Assembly: GCF_004295485.1 (NCBI RefSeq)
Contig: NZ_CP036164.1
Location: 1,054,001-1,118,000, forward strand
Origin: Janibacter limosus
GTDB taxonomy: Bacteria > Actinomycetota > Actinomycetes > Actinomycetales > Dermatophilaceae
Direction of reading: 5' to 3'
DNA: 64,000 nucleotides
Both the position numbers and the translations under genes were made by a program. Shown here in pieces: positions 1 to 8,943 of this stretch. Every line of letters starts with the position of its first letter. The stretch's first letter is position 1. The notes beneath the pieces are model-generated. The model was not told where the DNA came from. It ran no database searches and worked only from the letters and a program-made list of their open reading frames with translations.

Positions 1-1509
1 GTCGCCGGGCAGCGTGGGGGTCGTGTACTCGACGCGGCGCTGGGGCAGGCCGCCGCCGAGCTTGCCGCGACGCTCCTTGAGGTACTGGATCGCCTCGTCG
101 TCCTCGCCGGGGTGGTAGTACGGCGGCAGGTACGGGTCCTTCTCCAGCTGCTCGTCGGAGATCGGGATCTTCAGCCCGTCGCGCAGGCCCTTGAGGTCCT
201 CGAGGGTCAGCTTCTTCATCTGGTGGGTCGCGTTGCGCCCGGCGAAGTGCGACCCCAGGCCGTAGCCCTTGATCGTCTTGGCGAGGATGACGGTCGGCTG
301 GCCGGTGTGCTCGGTCGCCTCGCGGTAGGCGGCGTAGACCTTGTTGTAGTCGTGGCCACCACGCTTGAGCTTCCACCACACGTCCTCGTCGGACCAGTCC
401 TCGACGAGCTTGCGGGTGCGCGGGTCGCGGTTGAAGAAGTTCTCGCGGACATACGCGCCGTCGTTGGCGCGGAAGGTCTGGTAGTCGCCGTCGGGCGTCT
501 GGTTCATCAGGTTGACCAGCGCGCCATCGCGGTCGGACGCCAGCAGCGGGTCCCAGCCGCGGCCCCAGACGACCTTGATGACATTCCACCCGGCCCCGCG
601 GAAGAAGGCCTCGAGCTCCTGGATGATCTTGCCGTTGCCACGGACCGGCCCGTCGAGGCGCTGCAGGTTGCAGTTGACGACGAAGGTGAGGTTGTCCAGC
701 TCCTCGAAGGCCGCGGTCTGGAGCAGACCGCGGCTCTCGGGCTCGTCCATCTCGCCGTCACCGAGGAAGGCCCACACGTGCTGCTGCGAGGTGTCCTTGA
801 TGCCGCGGTTGTGCAGGTACTTGTTGAACTGCGCCTGGTAGATCGCGTTCATCGGGCCGATCCCCATCGAGACGGTGGGGAACTCCCAGAAGTCGGGCAT
901 CAACCGAGGGTGCGGGTAGGAGGGCATCCCGATCTCGCCGCCGCTCGCGAGCCGGTTGGCCTCCTGACGGAACCCGTCCATCTGGTCCTCGCTCAGGCGT
1001 CCCTCGAGGAAGGCGCGGGCGTACATGCCGGGGGAGGCGTGCCCCTGGAAGAAGATCTGGTCGCCACCGCCGGGGTGGTCCTTGCCCCGCCAGAAGTGGT
1101 TGAAGCCGACCTCGTAGAGGGTCGCCGCGGAGGCGTAGGAGGAGATGTGGCCGCCGACGCCCACGCCGGGGCGCTGGGCGCGGTGGACCTGGATCGCGGC
1201 ATTCCAGCGGATCCAGGCGCGGTAGCGGCGCTCGACCTCCTGGTCGCCGGGGTACCACGGCTCGTTGGTCGGCTTGATCGTGTTGACGTAGTCGGTCGTC
1301 GTCAACGACGGGACCCCCACGTTCTTCATCCGGGCTCGCTCCAGCAGCCGCAGCATCACGTAGCGGGCGCGATCGAGCCCGGAGTCGTCGATGAGGGCAT
1401 CGATGGAGTCCAACCATTCGGCCGTCTCCTCCGCATCGATGTCCGGCAGGTGGGTGGGGATGCCGTTGAGGATGGGTCCGTCGCTGAGGTAATCCGCTGA
1501 GCCGGGCAC
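1..1509 (-). CDS. aceE: Pyruvate dehydrogenase E1 component (AceE), N-terminal part, cut by window edge
   Basis: This is the homodimeric, thiamine-diphosphate-dependent E1 subunit that decarboxylates pyruvate for the pyruvate dehydrogenase complex. The reading frame stays open from a GTG at 1509 to the left edge, giving 503 residues of a family usually near 910, so the C-terminal half lies outside the window. The minus strand reads [10 protein letters not shown] near residue 250, the ThDP/Mg-binding signature of AceE, followed by typical AceE segments such as [11 protein letters not shown] and KTIKGYGLG. The start was chosen because AAAGGA lies seven bases upstream. Gene fdhD lies upstream on the same strand. 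DUF3052 and ahpE lie nearby, an order I recall from mycobacteria. Confidence 0.95.
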   Translation of the reverse strand, partial: MPGSADYLSDGPILNGIPTHLPDIDAEETAEWLDSIDALIDDSGLDRARYVMLRLLERARMKNVGVPSLTTTDYVNTIKPTNEPWYPGDQEVERRYRAWIRWNAAIQVHRAQRPGVGVGGHISSYASAATLYEVGFNHFWRGKDHPGGGDQIFFQGHASPGMYARAFLEGRLSEDQMDGFRQEANRLASGGEIGMPSYPHPRLMPDFWEFPTVSMGIGPMNAIYQAQFNKYLHNRGIKDTSQQHVWAFLGDGEMDEPESRGLLQTAAFEELDNLTFVVNCNLQRLDGPVRGNGKIIQELEAFFRGAGWNVIKVVWGRGWDPLLASDRDGALVNLMNQTPDGDYQTFRANDGAYVRENFFNRDPRTRKLVEDWSDEDVWWKLKRGGHDYNKVYAAYREATEHTGQPTVILAKTIKGYGLGSHFAGRNATHQMKKLTLEDLKGLRDGLKIPISDEQLEKDPYLPPYYHPGEDDEAIQYLKERRGKLGGGLPQRRVEYTTPTLPGD

Positions 1510-1583
1510 GTCGTCGTCCTTTCAAGACCGGTCCGTCAGAGGTGACGACGGACACAGCCACTATCTCGTGCCCGTGGCAATCG

Positions 1584-2471
1584 TCACAAACCGGGGTCGG
1601 CCTCCGAGACGCGTGCGGGGTGGCTGTAGGCGGTCGCGCGGCCCTCGCGGACGAATCCCAGGAGGGTCAGGCCGCTGCGCTCGGCGACCTCCACGGCGAG
1701 CGACGTCGCGGCCGAGACGCAGGCCAGCACCGGCACCCCCGCGACCGCGGCCTTCTGCGCGATCTCGAAGCCGGCCCGGGAGGAGACGAGCAGGGCATGC
1801 CCGCGCAGGGGCAGCCGGCCCTCGCGGGTCGCCCACCCGATGACCTTGTCGACGGCGTTGTGCCGACCGATGTCCTCGCGCACGACGAGCACCTCGCCCC
1901 GGGCGTCCAGCAGGGCAGCAGCGTGCACACCCCCTGTCGCGTCGAAGACCTTCTGCCGCAGGCGCATCGCTGCCATGCCGGCCTGGATCGCGTCGAGCCC
2001 GAAGCGGGCGTCATCGGTCGAGGGTGACTGGGGGAGAGCGGCCAGCAGGTCGTCGACCGAGGTCGACCCGCAGACCCCGCAGGCGCTCGTCGCGACCTCG
2101 GTCCGCTCGCTGATCGGCCGCCGGAGCGAGACACCCGCGGCCAGGGTCACCTCGACGACGTTGAAGGTCGGTGACCCGTCCGGCCCGACGTCGGTGCAGT
2201 GCATCATCGTGGCGATGTCGTCACCGTCGCCGATGAGGCCCTCGGCCACGAGGTGGCCGAGGGTGAGGTCGAAGTCGTCGCCGGGCAGGCGCATGGTCGT
2301 CGTCACGGTCGTCGACGGCGGACGAAGGGGGTTGCTCCCGGCCGGTATCCCGCTGGCGGGCAGGGCGGCGACCCGGATCTCGAGTGGTTCCTCGACCGCG
2401 ACGGACTCGATCCGCGACCCAGAGACGTCCCCGACCCGCTGCGCCTTCAGCCGCTGCGTCATCCGTCCCAT
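1584..2471 (-). CDS. fdhD: Formate dehydrogenase accessory sulfurtransferase FdhD
   Basis: FdhD passes sulfur from a cysteine desulfurase to the bis-MGD molybdenum cofactor and so activates formate dehydrogenase. The 295-residue protein carries the family's CxxC pair (Cys131 and Cys134 in SACGVCGS). It also has the conserved REDIGRHNAVDK segment and the SSRAGFEI segment. An open frame extends upstream to 2711, but the MGRMTQR start at 2471 gives the family's usual length and leaves room for a promoter shared with the divergent PH-domain gene. No formate dehydrogenase subunit is in the window, so the client enzyme must be encoded elsewhere. Confidence 0.93.
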   Translation of the reverse strand: MGRMTQRLKAQRVGDVSGSRIESVAVEEPLEIRVAALPASGIPAGSNPLRPPSTTVTTTMRLPGDDFDLTLGHLVAEGLIGDGDDIATMMHCTDVGPDGSPTFNVVEVTLAAGVSLRRPISERTEVATSACGVCGSTSVDDLLAALPQSPSTDDARFGLDAIQAGMAAMRLRQKVFDATGGVHAAALLDARGEVLVVREDIGRHNAVDKVIGWATREGRLPLRGHALLVSSRAGFEIAQKAAVAGVPVLACVSAATSLAVEVAERSGLTLLGFVREGRATAYSHPARVSEADPGL

Positions 2472-2535
2472 CACTGCACCTCCGGTCGATCGGCCACGAT
2501 GCCACCCTACGGACCGCGTCTGGTGTGATGGTGCC

Positions 2536-3072
2536 GTGGACGAGCAGCCGGCAGGACCCCCTTCGACCCCGCCCCCTCCGGGCCCGTCCGTGCTGCCCCT
2601 GCGGGGTGACCACGGGGCCGACTGGCACCCCGTCTCGCCCAAGCTCGCCGGGGTGCGACGGGTCAGTGCGACCGCGGCACTGCTCCCGGCGGCGCTCGCC
2701 CTCGCCTTCACCTCCGTCTACCTCTGGTGGTGGCTGGCCATCGGCGCCGGTGCGGTGGTCCTCGTGTGGGCCTGGCTGATGTGGGTGCTCGGGGTGCAGG
2801 TGCGGGCGATCAGCTGGGCGGAGCTGCCCGAGGAGCTGGCGATCCGCAAGGGGCGCATGTGGCGCCGGCTCGTGACGATCCCCTACGGCCGCATCCAGTA
2901 CGTCGACCTCAGCTCCGGCCCCTACAAGCGCCAGGCGGGTCTGGCCGACATCACCGTCAACACCGCCTCGCCCGCGAGCAGCGGCGACATCCCCGGGCTG
3001 CCGGTCGAGGTGGCCGAGGAGCTGCGGGTGCGCCTCGCGGCCCGTGGCGAGGCGCAGCGGGCGGGCCTGTGA
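2536..3072 (+). CDS. PH domain-containing membrane protein (bPH_2 / YdbS type)
   Basis: A 178-residue protein with a proline-rich cytoplasmic N-terminus (about residues 5-25) and two closely spaced hydrophobic segments (about residues 45-90). One bacterial PH-like (DUF304) domain follows, with the typical IPYGRIQYVDLSSGPYKR region. GTG at 2536 is the first in-frame start after the divergent fdhD promoter region. The stop codon overlaps the start of a larger three-domain relative, the usual YdbS-YdbT pairing. The family's molecular role is unknown; a membrane-associated or stress function has been suggested for relatives. Assignment to the family is firm, function is not. Confidence 0.85.
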   Translation: MDEQPAGPPSTPPPPGPSVLPLRGDHGADWHPVSPKLAGVRRVSATAALLPAALALAFTSVYLWWWLAIGAGAVVLVWAWLMWVLGVQVRAISWAELPEELAIRKGRMWRRLVTIPYGRIQYVDLSSGPYKRQAGLADITVNTASPASSGDIPGLPVEVAEELRVRLAARGEAQRAGL

Positions 3073-4544
3073 CCGACGAGGGCTTCGTCCGGGTCCACCC
3101 GCTCTCGCCCTTCGTCCGGGGCGGGCTGATCGTCCTGGGTGTCCTCGGCTACCTCGTCAGCCAGCAGATCGACACGATCACCGCAGCGATCGCGGGGATC
3201 GACGACGGAGGCGGCGAAGGGGGTGGACGCTGGGTCCTCGTCCAGGTCGGCGTCCTCGTCGTGGTCGTCCTCGGGGCGGTCGTGCTGGGTCTCGCCTCGT
3301 GGTGGTTCACCCGCTACCGGCTCGGCGAGGACAGCATCGAGATGCACACGGGTGCGCTCTTCCGCCAGCACCGCCAGGTGCGCTATGACCGCATCCAGGC
3401 CGTCGACGTCGTCCGGCCACTCCTGGCCCGTCTCACCGGCCTGGCGGAGGTGCGGGTGGAGTCGGCCGGGGGCGGCGACTCGCACCTGTCGATCGCCTAC
3501 CTGCCGCTTGCCGAGGCCGAGGCCGTGAGAGCGCGCCTGCTCGGGCTCGCGGAGCGCGGCGCCGCGGCCTCGGGCCCGCCGGCACCCGTCGATGGCGACG
3601 GGCCCACGGCTTCGGCGCTGCCAGGAGCGCCGCAGGCCCCGGCACCGCAGGCCCCGGCGACGCAGCACCTGCTGAGCGTGCCGCCCGCGCGGGTGGTCGC
3701 CTCCGTCCTGCTGAGCGGTGAGGCGATCGTCGTCGTCGTGGTGGCGGCGGTCGCGGTCGTCCTGGGCGTCGCCGGGCTCGGACCTGCCGTCGGTGGCATG
3801 GTCCCGCTGCTGGTGGTGAGCGGCGGACGCGCTCTGATGCGCCTGACCCGGTGGTGGGGCCTCACCGTCGGGCTGCGGGGCTCGACCCTGACGAGCCAAC
3901 GGGGCCTGACCGACACGCGCACCTCATCGGTGCCGTTGCACCGCGTGCAGGCAGTCGCGATCACGCAGCCCTGGCTGTGGCGACGGCAGGGTTGGTGGTC
4001 GCTGGAGGTCAACGTCGCCGGCGCCGAGATCGGCTCGGCCTCCGAGGGTGCGTCGGACAGCGACCTCGTGCCCGTCGCGACGACCGCCGAGGTCATGCGG
4101 CTGCTCGCGGTCCTCACCGGGGACCCGACGACGACCGCAGCGGCCGCGTCGCTCATGGGTGGCACCCCGCAGGACTTCGTGGGGCAACCGTCCCGGGCGC
4201 GCCGGCTGCACCCCTTCGCCCACCGCCGCATCGGCTACCTCGCGGGGGAGCGGGCGGTCATGACCCGCGGTGGGTGGCTCGACCACACGATCCAGGTCGT
4301 CCCGTGGGGACGGATCCAGTCGATGACCCTCACCCAGGGTCCGCTGTCTCGACGGATGGACCTGGCGAGCGTGCACTTCGTGAGCACCGTCGGGCCGGTG
4401 AGCCCGCACGTCAGCCACCTCGACCGGGCCGCTGCAGAGCGCCTGAGGAGCCGCACCGAGACCCTCGCGAGCCGCTCGCGACGCGGCGAGCCGGAGGGCT
4501 CTGCTTGCTTCCCGCGCCCGGACACGGTGGACTGTGACCGATGA
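3069..4544 (+). CDS. PH domain-containing membrane protein with three bPH_2 domains (YdbT type)
   Basis: A 491-residue partner of the preceding gene, translationally coupled through a GTGA overlap (GTG at 3069, upstream TGA at 3070-3072). It has two paired hydrophobic segments (about residues 17-80 and 210-250). Three DUF304-like modules show as RYRLGEDSIEMHTG, WWGLTVGLRGSTL and RRIGYLAGERAVM, each followed by a version of the R-x-Q-[AS]-[VM] strand (RIQAVDV, RVQAVAI, RIQSMTL). An Ala/Pro-rich linker lies near residues 175-200. The two genes probably make one membrane complex. Its biochemical role is not known. Confidence 0.85.
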   Translation: MTDEGFVRVHPLSPFVRGGLIVLGVLGYLVSQQIDTITAAIAGIDDGGGEGGGRWVLVQVGVLVVVVLGAVVLGLASWWFTRYRLGEDSIEMHTGALFRQHRQVRYDRIQAVDVVRPLLARLTGLAEVRVESAGGGDSHLSIAYLPLAEAEAVRARLLGLAERGAAASGPPAPVDGDGPTASALPGAPQAPAPQAPATQHLLSVPPARVVASVLLSGEAIVVVVVAAVAVVLGVAGLGPAVGGMVPLLVVSGGRALMRLTRWWGLTVGLRGSTLTSQRGLTDTRTSSVPLHRVQAVAITQPWLWRRQGWWSLEVNVAGAEIGSASEGASDSDLVPVATTAEVMRLLAVLTGDPTTTAAAASLMGGTPQDFVGQPSRARRLHPFAHRRIGYLAGERAVMTRGGWLDHTIQVVPWGRIQSMTLTQGPLSRRMDLASVHFVSTVGPVSPHVSHLDRAAAERLRSRTETLASRSRRGEPEGSACFPRPDTVDCDR

Positions 4545-4579
4545 ATGAGCACAGAGCAGGAGAAGGGACCACGGTCGTG

Positions 4580-5011
4580 ATGGGGCAGTCGTCGGCACAG
4601 GGAGAGGATCTCGCCCGGGATGCCGTGTCCAAGCTGGGCTTCGCCAAGGAGCAGATCGTCCAGGAGTACGGCTGGGACGACGACGCCGATGAGGCCTTGC
4701 GCACGGCCATCGAGGAGGTCGTGGGCGACCCCATCGAGGACGAGGAGTACACCGGCGTCGTCGACGCGGTGATCCTGTGGTGGCGCGACGGCGACGGTGA
4801 CCTCACCGACGCCCTCGTCGACACCCTGGGCACGCTCGCCGAGGGCTCCTCGATCGTGCTGCTCACGCCCCGTCCGGGCCAGCAGGACGAGGTCGACCCG
4901 AGCGAGGTCGACGAGGCTGCCACCACCGCCGGGCTTCACACCTCGGGCAATGTCATGTGCTCCGAGTACTGGGTGGCGACCCGGCTCGCCGCCCGCAAGG
5001 GCGTCGCCTGA
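4580..5011 (+). CDS. DUF3052 family protein
   Basis: A small acidic protein (143 residues from ATG 4580) with the DUF3052 pattern of an N-terminal KLGF..EQIVQEYGWDDD motif, a Trp-rich centre (VILWWRDGDGDL) and a late SEYWVATRL. Starts at 4541 (overlapping the previous stop) and GTG 4577 are also in frame; 4580 was chosen because GGAGAAGGG precedes it at a plausible distance. DUF3052 proteins are conserved across actinobacteria, often beside aceE and ahpE as here, but have no established function. The neighbourhood hints at a link to redox or central metabolism, which is inference only. Confidence 0.85.
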   Translation: MGQSSAQGEDLARDAVSKLGFAKEQIVQEYGWDDDADEALRTAIEEVVGDPIEDEEYTGVVDAVILWWRDGDGDLTDALVDTLGTLAEGSSIVLLTPRPGQQDEVDPSEVDEAATTAGLHTSGNVMCSEYWVATRLAARKGVA

Positions 5012-5045
5012 TCGTCGCCGGTCGGCTCACTGGCAGACTGCCGGG

Positions 5046-5522
5046 ATGACCCAGCAGCCTCTGTCGGTCGGGGACACCGCGCCCGGCTTCACCCTGCGCG
5101 ACCAGAACGGCCGCGACGTCTCGCTGAGCGAGTACCAGCGCGAGCGGGCCGTGCTGCTGGTCTTCTACCCCTTCGCCTTCTCCGGCATCTGCACCGGTGA
5201 GCTGGGGGAGATCCGCGACGACCTGGGCCGCTTCGAGTCCGAGGCGGTCACGACCGTCGCCATCTCCTGCGACCCGATGTTCAGCCTGCGGGCCTGGGCC
5301 GACCAGCAGGGCTACTTCTTCCCGCTGCTGTCGGACTTCTGGCCGCACGGGCAGGTCGCGAGCGACTACGGCGTGCTCGACGAGACCGCCGGCAAGGCCG
5401 AGCGCGGGACCTTCCTCGTGGGCCGTGACGGTCGCATCGCGTGGTCGCTCGTCAACCCCGCGGGTCAGGCGCGAGACTTCACCGGCTACCACGACGCGCT
5501 CGCCCGACTCGTCCACACCTGA
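5046..5522 (+). CDS. ahpE: AhpE-type peroxiredoxin
   Basis: A 158-residue thiol peroxidase that reduces peroxides through a peroxidatic cysteine. The motif FYPFAFSGICTGEL puts that residue at Cys49, with the PxxxS/T-x-x-C arrangement of the family. The wording FAFSGICTGEL is close to the mycobacterial AhpE signature. A second cysteine occurs in AISCDP but is not in a classical resolving position. CAGACT at 5034-5039 lies only six bases before the ATG, so a leaderless transcript is possible in addition to read-through from DUF3052. Neighbours are DUF3052 and a 2OG oxygenase. Confidence 0.92.
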   Translation: MTQQPLSVGDTAPGFTLRDQNGRDVSLSEYQRERAVLLVFYPFAFSGICTGELGEIRDDLGRFESEAVTTVAISCDPMFSLRAWADQQGYFFPLLSDFWPHGQVASDYGVLDETAGKAERGTFLVGRDGRIAWSLVNPAGQARDFTGYHDALARLVHT

Positions 5523-5553
5523 GGACCCGCCGGGGCAGGTAGCCTGCGTCGTC

Positions 5554-6528
5554 ATGAGCGACGACATCCTCGAGGTTGACCTGCTGGCCTTCGAGTCCGG
5601 GGACGGTGAGCGAGCACGGGCCGTCGTCGACGGTCTGATGACCTCGCTGGACACGGGCTTCGTCTACGTCAGCCACGACCTGTCCGAGGACCTCATCGAC
5701 AGCGCCTACGACATGCTCGAGGAGTTCTTCGCGGCCGAGCGCGCGGTCAAGGAGCAGTTCGTCGCTCCCGGCACCCACGGGCAGACCGGCTACACGGGTC
5801 TCCTCGTCGAGACCGCCGCCACGGCCGACGTGGCGGACTGGAAGGAGATGCTCAACTGGGGTGGCGCCGTCCCGGCGGGGCACCCCCTTCGCACGCGCTA
5901 CCCGCACCGCTACCACGACCCGGTGCTCCCCGAGTCGGCCGTGCCGGGCATCACCGAGACGCTGACGACCTTCCACACGGCGGTGGCCGACCTGCAGCGC
6001 CGGGTCCTGCGGATCATCGCCACCGGCGTCGGTGCGCACCCGGACTACTTCGAGAAGATGCTCGTCGACGGGCCGACGCTCTCCCGCGCGATCCACTACC
6101 CGGCGATGCAGTCCGCGCCCGACGCGCCGCACGTGTGGGCGGCCGAGCACGCCGACATCAACCTCATCACCGCCCTGCCCCGGGCCACCGCGGCCGGGTT
6201 GCAGGTCCGCCTGAAGGACAGCGGCGAGTGGATCGACGCGGTCGCCCCGGAGGGCGGGGCGATCATCAACACCGGTCTCATGCTCGAGGTGGTCACCAAC
6301 GGCATCATCACGCCCGGCATCCACCGGGTCGTCGCCGCTCCCGGCCAGGAGGGTGATCGCTACTCGGTGGTCCAGTTCGCCCACCCCACGCCGTGGACGG
6401 TCCTCAGCCCCCTCGTGCCCACCGTCACCGAGCAGACGCCCCAGCTCTTCTCGCCGATCAGCGCAGCCGACGCCCTCGACCTGGTGCTCTACGAGATCAA
6501 CCTGATCGAGGACGCACGCCGGGTCTGA
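5554..6528 (+). CDS. 2-oxoglutarate/Fe(II)-dependent oxygenase, isopenicillin N synthase-like
   Basis: A 324-residue member of the IPNS-like dioxygenase superfamily. The C-terminal jelly-roll carries the iron ligands as EHADIN (HxD) and GIHRV (distal His), and the 2-oxoglutarate-binding R-x-S as RYSVVQF. The N-terminal DIOX_N region reads TGFVYVSHDL, then a helix with EEFFAAERAVKEQF. The substrate cannot be inferred; plant-like ethylene/ACC-oxidase type names would be guesses. TAGCCT at 5540-5545 lies eight bases before the ATG, suggesting its own promoter and a nearly leaderless mRNA. Confidence 0.88.
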   Translation: MSDDILEVDLLAFESGDGERARAVVDGLMTSLDTGFVYVSHDLSEDLIDSAYDMLEEFFAAERAVKEQFVAPGTHGQTGYTGLLVETAATADVADWKEMLNWGGAVPAGHPLRTRYPHRYHDPVLPESAVPGITETLTTFHTAVADLQRRVLRIIATGVGAHPDYFEKMLVDGPTLSRAIHYPAMQSAPDAPHVWAAEHADINLITALPRATAAGLQVRLKDSGEWIDAVAPEGGAIINTGLMLEVVTNGIITPGIHRVVAAPGQEGDRYSVVQFAHPTPWTVLSPLVPTVTEQTPQLFSPISAADALDLVLYEINLIEDARRV

Positions 6529-6588
6529 CGCCGCGGCACCGAGCACCGGCCGCGGGCTGACACAATGACCGCGGTGCCGTGCGCGCCG

Positions 6589-6661
6589 GGGCCTGTAGCT
6601 CAGTTGGTAGAGCACCGCGTTTACACCGCGGGTGTCGTCGGTTCGAGACCGGCCGGGCCCA
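6589..6661 (+). tRNA. tRNA-Val (anticodon TAC)
   Basis: A 73-base cloverleaf that I folded by hand. The acceptor stem GGGCCTG pairs with CGGGCCC (one T-G pair). The D arm is GCTCAGTTGGTAGAGC, the anticodon stem CCGCG/CGCGG encloses loop TTTACAC (anticodon TAC, reading GUA), and the T arm is GTCGG-TTCGAGA-CCGGC. A73 is the discriminator. The CCA end is not encoded. The nif3 start codon begins two bases after A73, so tRNA 3' processing and nif3 expression are physically linked. Confidence 0.96.
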
Positions 6662-6662
6662 C

Positions 6663-7526
6663 ATGACTTCCATCCCGCTCCGGGACGTGCTGAGCGTCCT
6701 GGACGACTTCTTCCCGCAGGGGTCGGCCCAGTCCTGGGACCGCGTCGGGCTCGTCTCCGGTGACCCCGAGCAGCCGATCCGTCGCATCCACGCGGCCGTC
6801 GACCCGACCCTCGCGGTCATCCATGAGGCCCGTGACGCCGGCGCCGACCTGATCATCACGCACCACCCCCTGCTGCTGCGCGGCGTGCACTCGGTCGCCA
6901 CCACCAGCGCGAAGGGAGCGGCCGTCACCTCCCTCGTCGTCGGCGACGTCGCGCTCTACGTCGCCCACACCAACGCCGATGTCGCCGAGCCCGGGGTCAA
7001 CACGGCGCTCGCCGCCGCCTGCGGGCTGACCTCGACCGAGCCGCTCACGATCGAGGAGGGCCGCCCGATGGGGCGCGTCGGTGACCTCGACGAGCCGGTC
7101 TCCCTGGCGGACTTCGCTGCGCGGCTGGCGCAGGCACTCCCTTCGGCCCCGGCGGGGATCCGCGTGGCCGGACCGCTCGACGGCGTCGTGCGACGGGTCG
7201 CCCTCCTGGGCGGGGCCGGCGACGGTCTCATCGGCGCTGCCGCCGCCGCTGGCGCCGACGTCTACGTCACGTCGGACCTGCGCCACCACCCGGCCCTCGA
7301 GGCCCGCGAGGAGGCCGCGACGACCGGGGGCACCCCCTTCCTCGTCGATGCCGGTCACTGGGCCACCGAGTCGCTGTGGCTGGGAGAGATGCTCCAGCGC
7401 CTCGGGGAGTCGCTCGAGGCCGCCGGACACGACGTGGTTGGCTTGGAGACCCACGTGAGCACCATCTGCACCGACCCGTGGAGCTTCACCGTCGGCGCAC
7501 GACCCGACCTAGGAGACCCGCAGTGA
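6663..7526 (+). CDS. Nif3-like dinuclear metal-center protein (GTP cyclohydrolase I type 2 family)
   Basis: A 287-residue NIF3/YbgI family protein. It shows the family's metal-site motifs: WDRVGL near the N-terminus, ITHHPLLL (two metal His residues), VAHTNAD in the middle and DAGHWATE near the C-terminus. The biochemical role of the family is unsettled. The ATG at 6663 is only two bases past the tRNA-Val discriminator, so no ribosome-binding site exists outside the tRNA body. After tRNA 3' maturation the mRNA would be nearly leaderless. It is coupled to the next gene by a GTGA overlap. Confidence 0.92.
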   Translation: MTSIPLRDVLSVLDDFFPQGSAQSWDRVGLVSGDPEQPIRRIHAAVDPTLAVIHEARDAGADLIITHHPLLLRGVHSVATTSAKGAAVTSLVVGDVALYVAHTNADVAEPGVNTALAAACGLTSTEPLTIEEGRPMGRVGDLDEPVSLADFAARLAQALPSAPAGIRVAGPLDGVVRRVALLGGAGDGLIGAAAAAGADVYVTSDLRHHPALEAREEAATTGGTPFLVDAGHWATESLWLGEMLQRLGESLEAAGHDVVGLETHVSTICTDPWSFTVGARPDLGDPQ

Positions 7527-8260
7527 AGGCAGACCCCTTCGTCCAGGCACGACTCCTCGACCTGCAGGCGCTGGACACCCGCCTCCAGCAGATCGACCAC
7601 GCGCGCACCCGGGTGCCGCAGATCGCTGCCGTGCAGGAGGCCGGGAGCCGCCTGCAGCAGGTGAGCGACGACGTCGTCCGCGTCGAGACGGGGCTGTCCG
7701 ACATCCGCCGCGAGGTCGATCGCGCCGAGGCCGACGTGCAGCAGGTGCGCGACCGCACCGCCCGCAACACCTCGCGGCTCGAGTCCGGCCAGGGGAGCGC
7801 CAAGGACCTGCAGGCGCTGCAGCACGAGCTGGAGTCGCTGGCACGCCGGCAGGCCGAGCTCGAGGACGTCGAGATCGAGGTGATGGAGCGTCAGGAGAGC
7901 GTCGAGACGCGGCTGGGCGAGCTCACCTCGCAGCGCGCCGAGGTGCAGGCAGAGGTCGACCGGCTGACCGCCGAGCGCGACGCCGCCGTCGCCGAGCTCG
8001 ATGCCGAGCGCATCGAGGTGGCCCGCCCCCGTGACGAGATCGCCGCCAGCATCGACGACGCCCTCCTGGCGCTGTACGAGCGGATCCGCGAGCACTCCGG
8101 CGGCCTGGCCGCCGCCGAGCTCAAGCACGGTCGGTGCGGCGGCTGCCGGCTCGAGCTCAACCCGACCGACCTCGCCGCCATCGACAAGACGGCGAGCAAC
8201 GAGGTCGTCCGCTGCGAGGAGTGCTCCCGCATCCTCGTGCGCACCCACTCCGACGACTGA
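7523..8260 (+). CDS. Coiled-coil protein with C-terminal C4 zinc ribbon (DUF164 type)
   Basis: A 245-residue protein, GTG start overlapping the nif3 stop (GTGA). Residues about 10-175 are a long charged coiled coil of heptad-like E/Q/R/L content. The C-terminus has a zinc ribbon with CGGC and CEEC knuckles spaced about 23 residues apart. The family is common next to nif3 in actinobacteria. Its role is not defined; links to nucleic-acid binding have been proposed for such zinc ribbons. Family assignment is secure, function is inference. Confidence 0.9.
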   Translation: MKADPFVQARLLDLQALDTRLQQIDHARTRVPQIAAVQEAGSRLQQVSDDVVRVETGLSDIRREVDRAEADVQQVRDRTARNTSRLESGQGSAKDLQALQHELESLARRQAELEDVEIEVMERQESVETRLGELTSQRAEVQAEVDRLTAERDAAVAELDAERIEVARPRDEIAASIDDALLALYERIREHSGGLAAAELKHGRCGGCRLELNPTDLAAIDKTASNEVVRCEECSRILVRTHSDD

Positions 8261-8296
8261 TGCCGCCCCGGCCGCCCGCACCTCACGCGAGGCCGG

Positions 8297-8878
8297 ATGG
8301 CCGGCCCGTCTCGTCGTCACCACCTGGACCCGAGGGGGCCTGACATCACCAACGTGCCTGACTGGCTCATCGCCACCGGTCTCATCGGGGCGGTCCTCTT
8401 CGGGCTGCTGTCGGCCTTCTTCCCGCCCCTCAACGCCGAGATCTATGCCCTGGCCGCGCCCGTGATCTTCCCCGACGCGTGGGTCCTGCACGTGTGCGCG
8501 ATGACCGCGGGCCTCGTCGTCGGCAAGATGTCGCACTTCGTCATCGCGGACAAGGGCGCCGAGGCCTACAGCCGCCGACGCGAGGCCAAGGAGGCACGCG
8601 AGGCGGCCGAGCCACGACATCCCTCCGGGCCGATCCGAGGGCGCCTGACCCGGTGGAGCAAGGCGATGATCGACGTGCTCGACCGACCCCGCCTCGGGCC
8701 CTTGGTCATGCTCGGTTCATCGGCGGTCGGCTTCCCACCGCTGGCCGTGGTCACGGTCGCTGCGGGCATCAAGCGGGTCAACATGGTCCTCTTCTTCGTC
8801 GTGACGACGGTGGGGTGCCTCGGCAGGTTCATCGTGACGGCGTGGCTGGTCGCCCGCGGCATGTCCCTCGGCCAATGA
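8297..8878 (+). CDS. Integral membrane protein, possibly DedA/VTT-like
   Basis: A 193-residue protein with hydrophobic segments near residues 24-60, 65-80 and 145-190. A charged cytoplasmic loop rich in R/K/E separates them (SRRREAKEAREAAEPRH). The pattern of a re-entrant N-terminal part ending in a glycine-rich segment is reminiscent of VTT/DedA proteins, but the clear family signature is missing, so this is tentative. ATG 8297 has GAGG a few bases upstream. GTG 8354, which would start just before PDWLIATGLIG, is an equally credible start and removes an odd Arg/His/Pro-rich leader. Confidence 0.7.
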   Translation: MAGPSRRHHLDPRGPDITNVPDWLIATGLIGAVLFGLLSAFFPPLNAEIYALAAPVIFPDAWVLHVCAMTAGLVVGKMSHFVIADKGAEAYSRRREAKEAREAAEPRHPSGPIRGRLTRWSKAMIDVLDRPRLGPLVMLGSSAVGFPPLAVVTVAAGIKRVNMVLFFVVTTVGCLGRFIVTAWLVARGMSLGQ

Positions 8879-8943
8879 CCCCGGCACGTCTCGCGACGTG
8901 ACCCGTGGTCTGGCCGCCTCCGAGCAGAAATTAACCTGACCCC

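Noticed and set aside
112-1500. 462-residue plus-strand frame opposite aceE
   Set aside because: AceE motifs read in the opposite strand through the same bases; the plus frame is Val/Leu-rich shadow.
1584-2711. Long version of fdhD starting at 2711
   Set aside because: The extra 80 residues are not FdhD-like and would run through the divergent PH-domain gene start.
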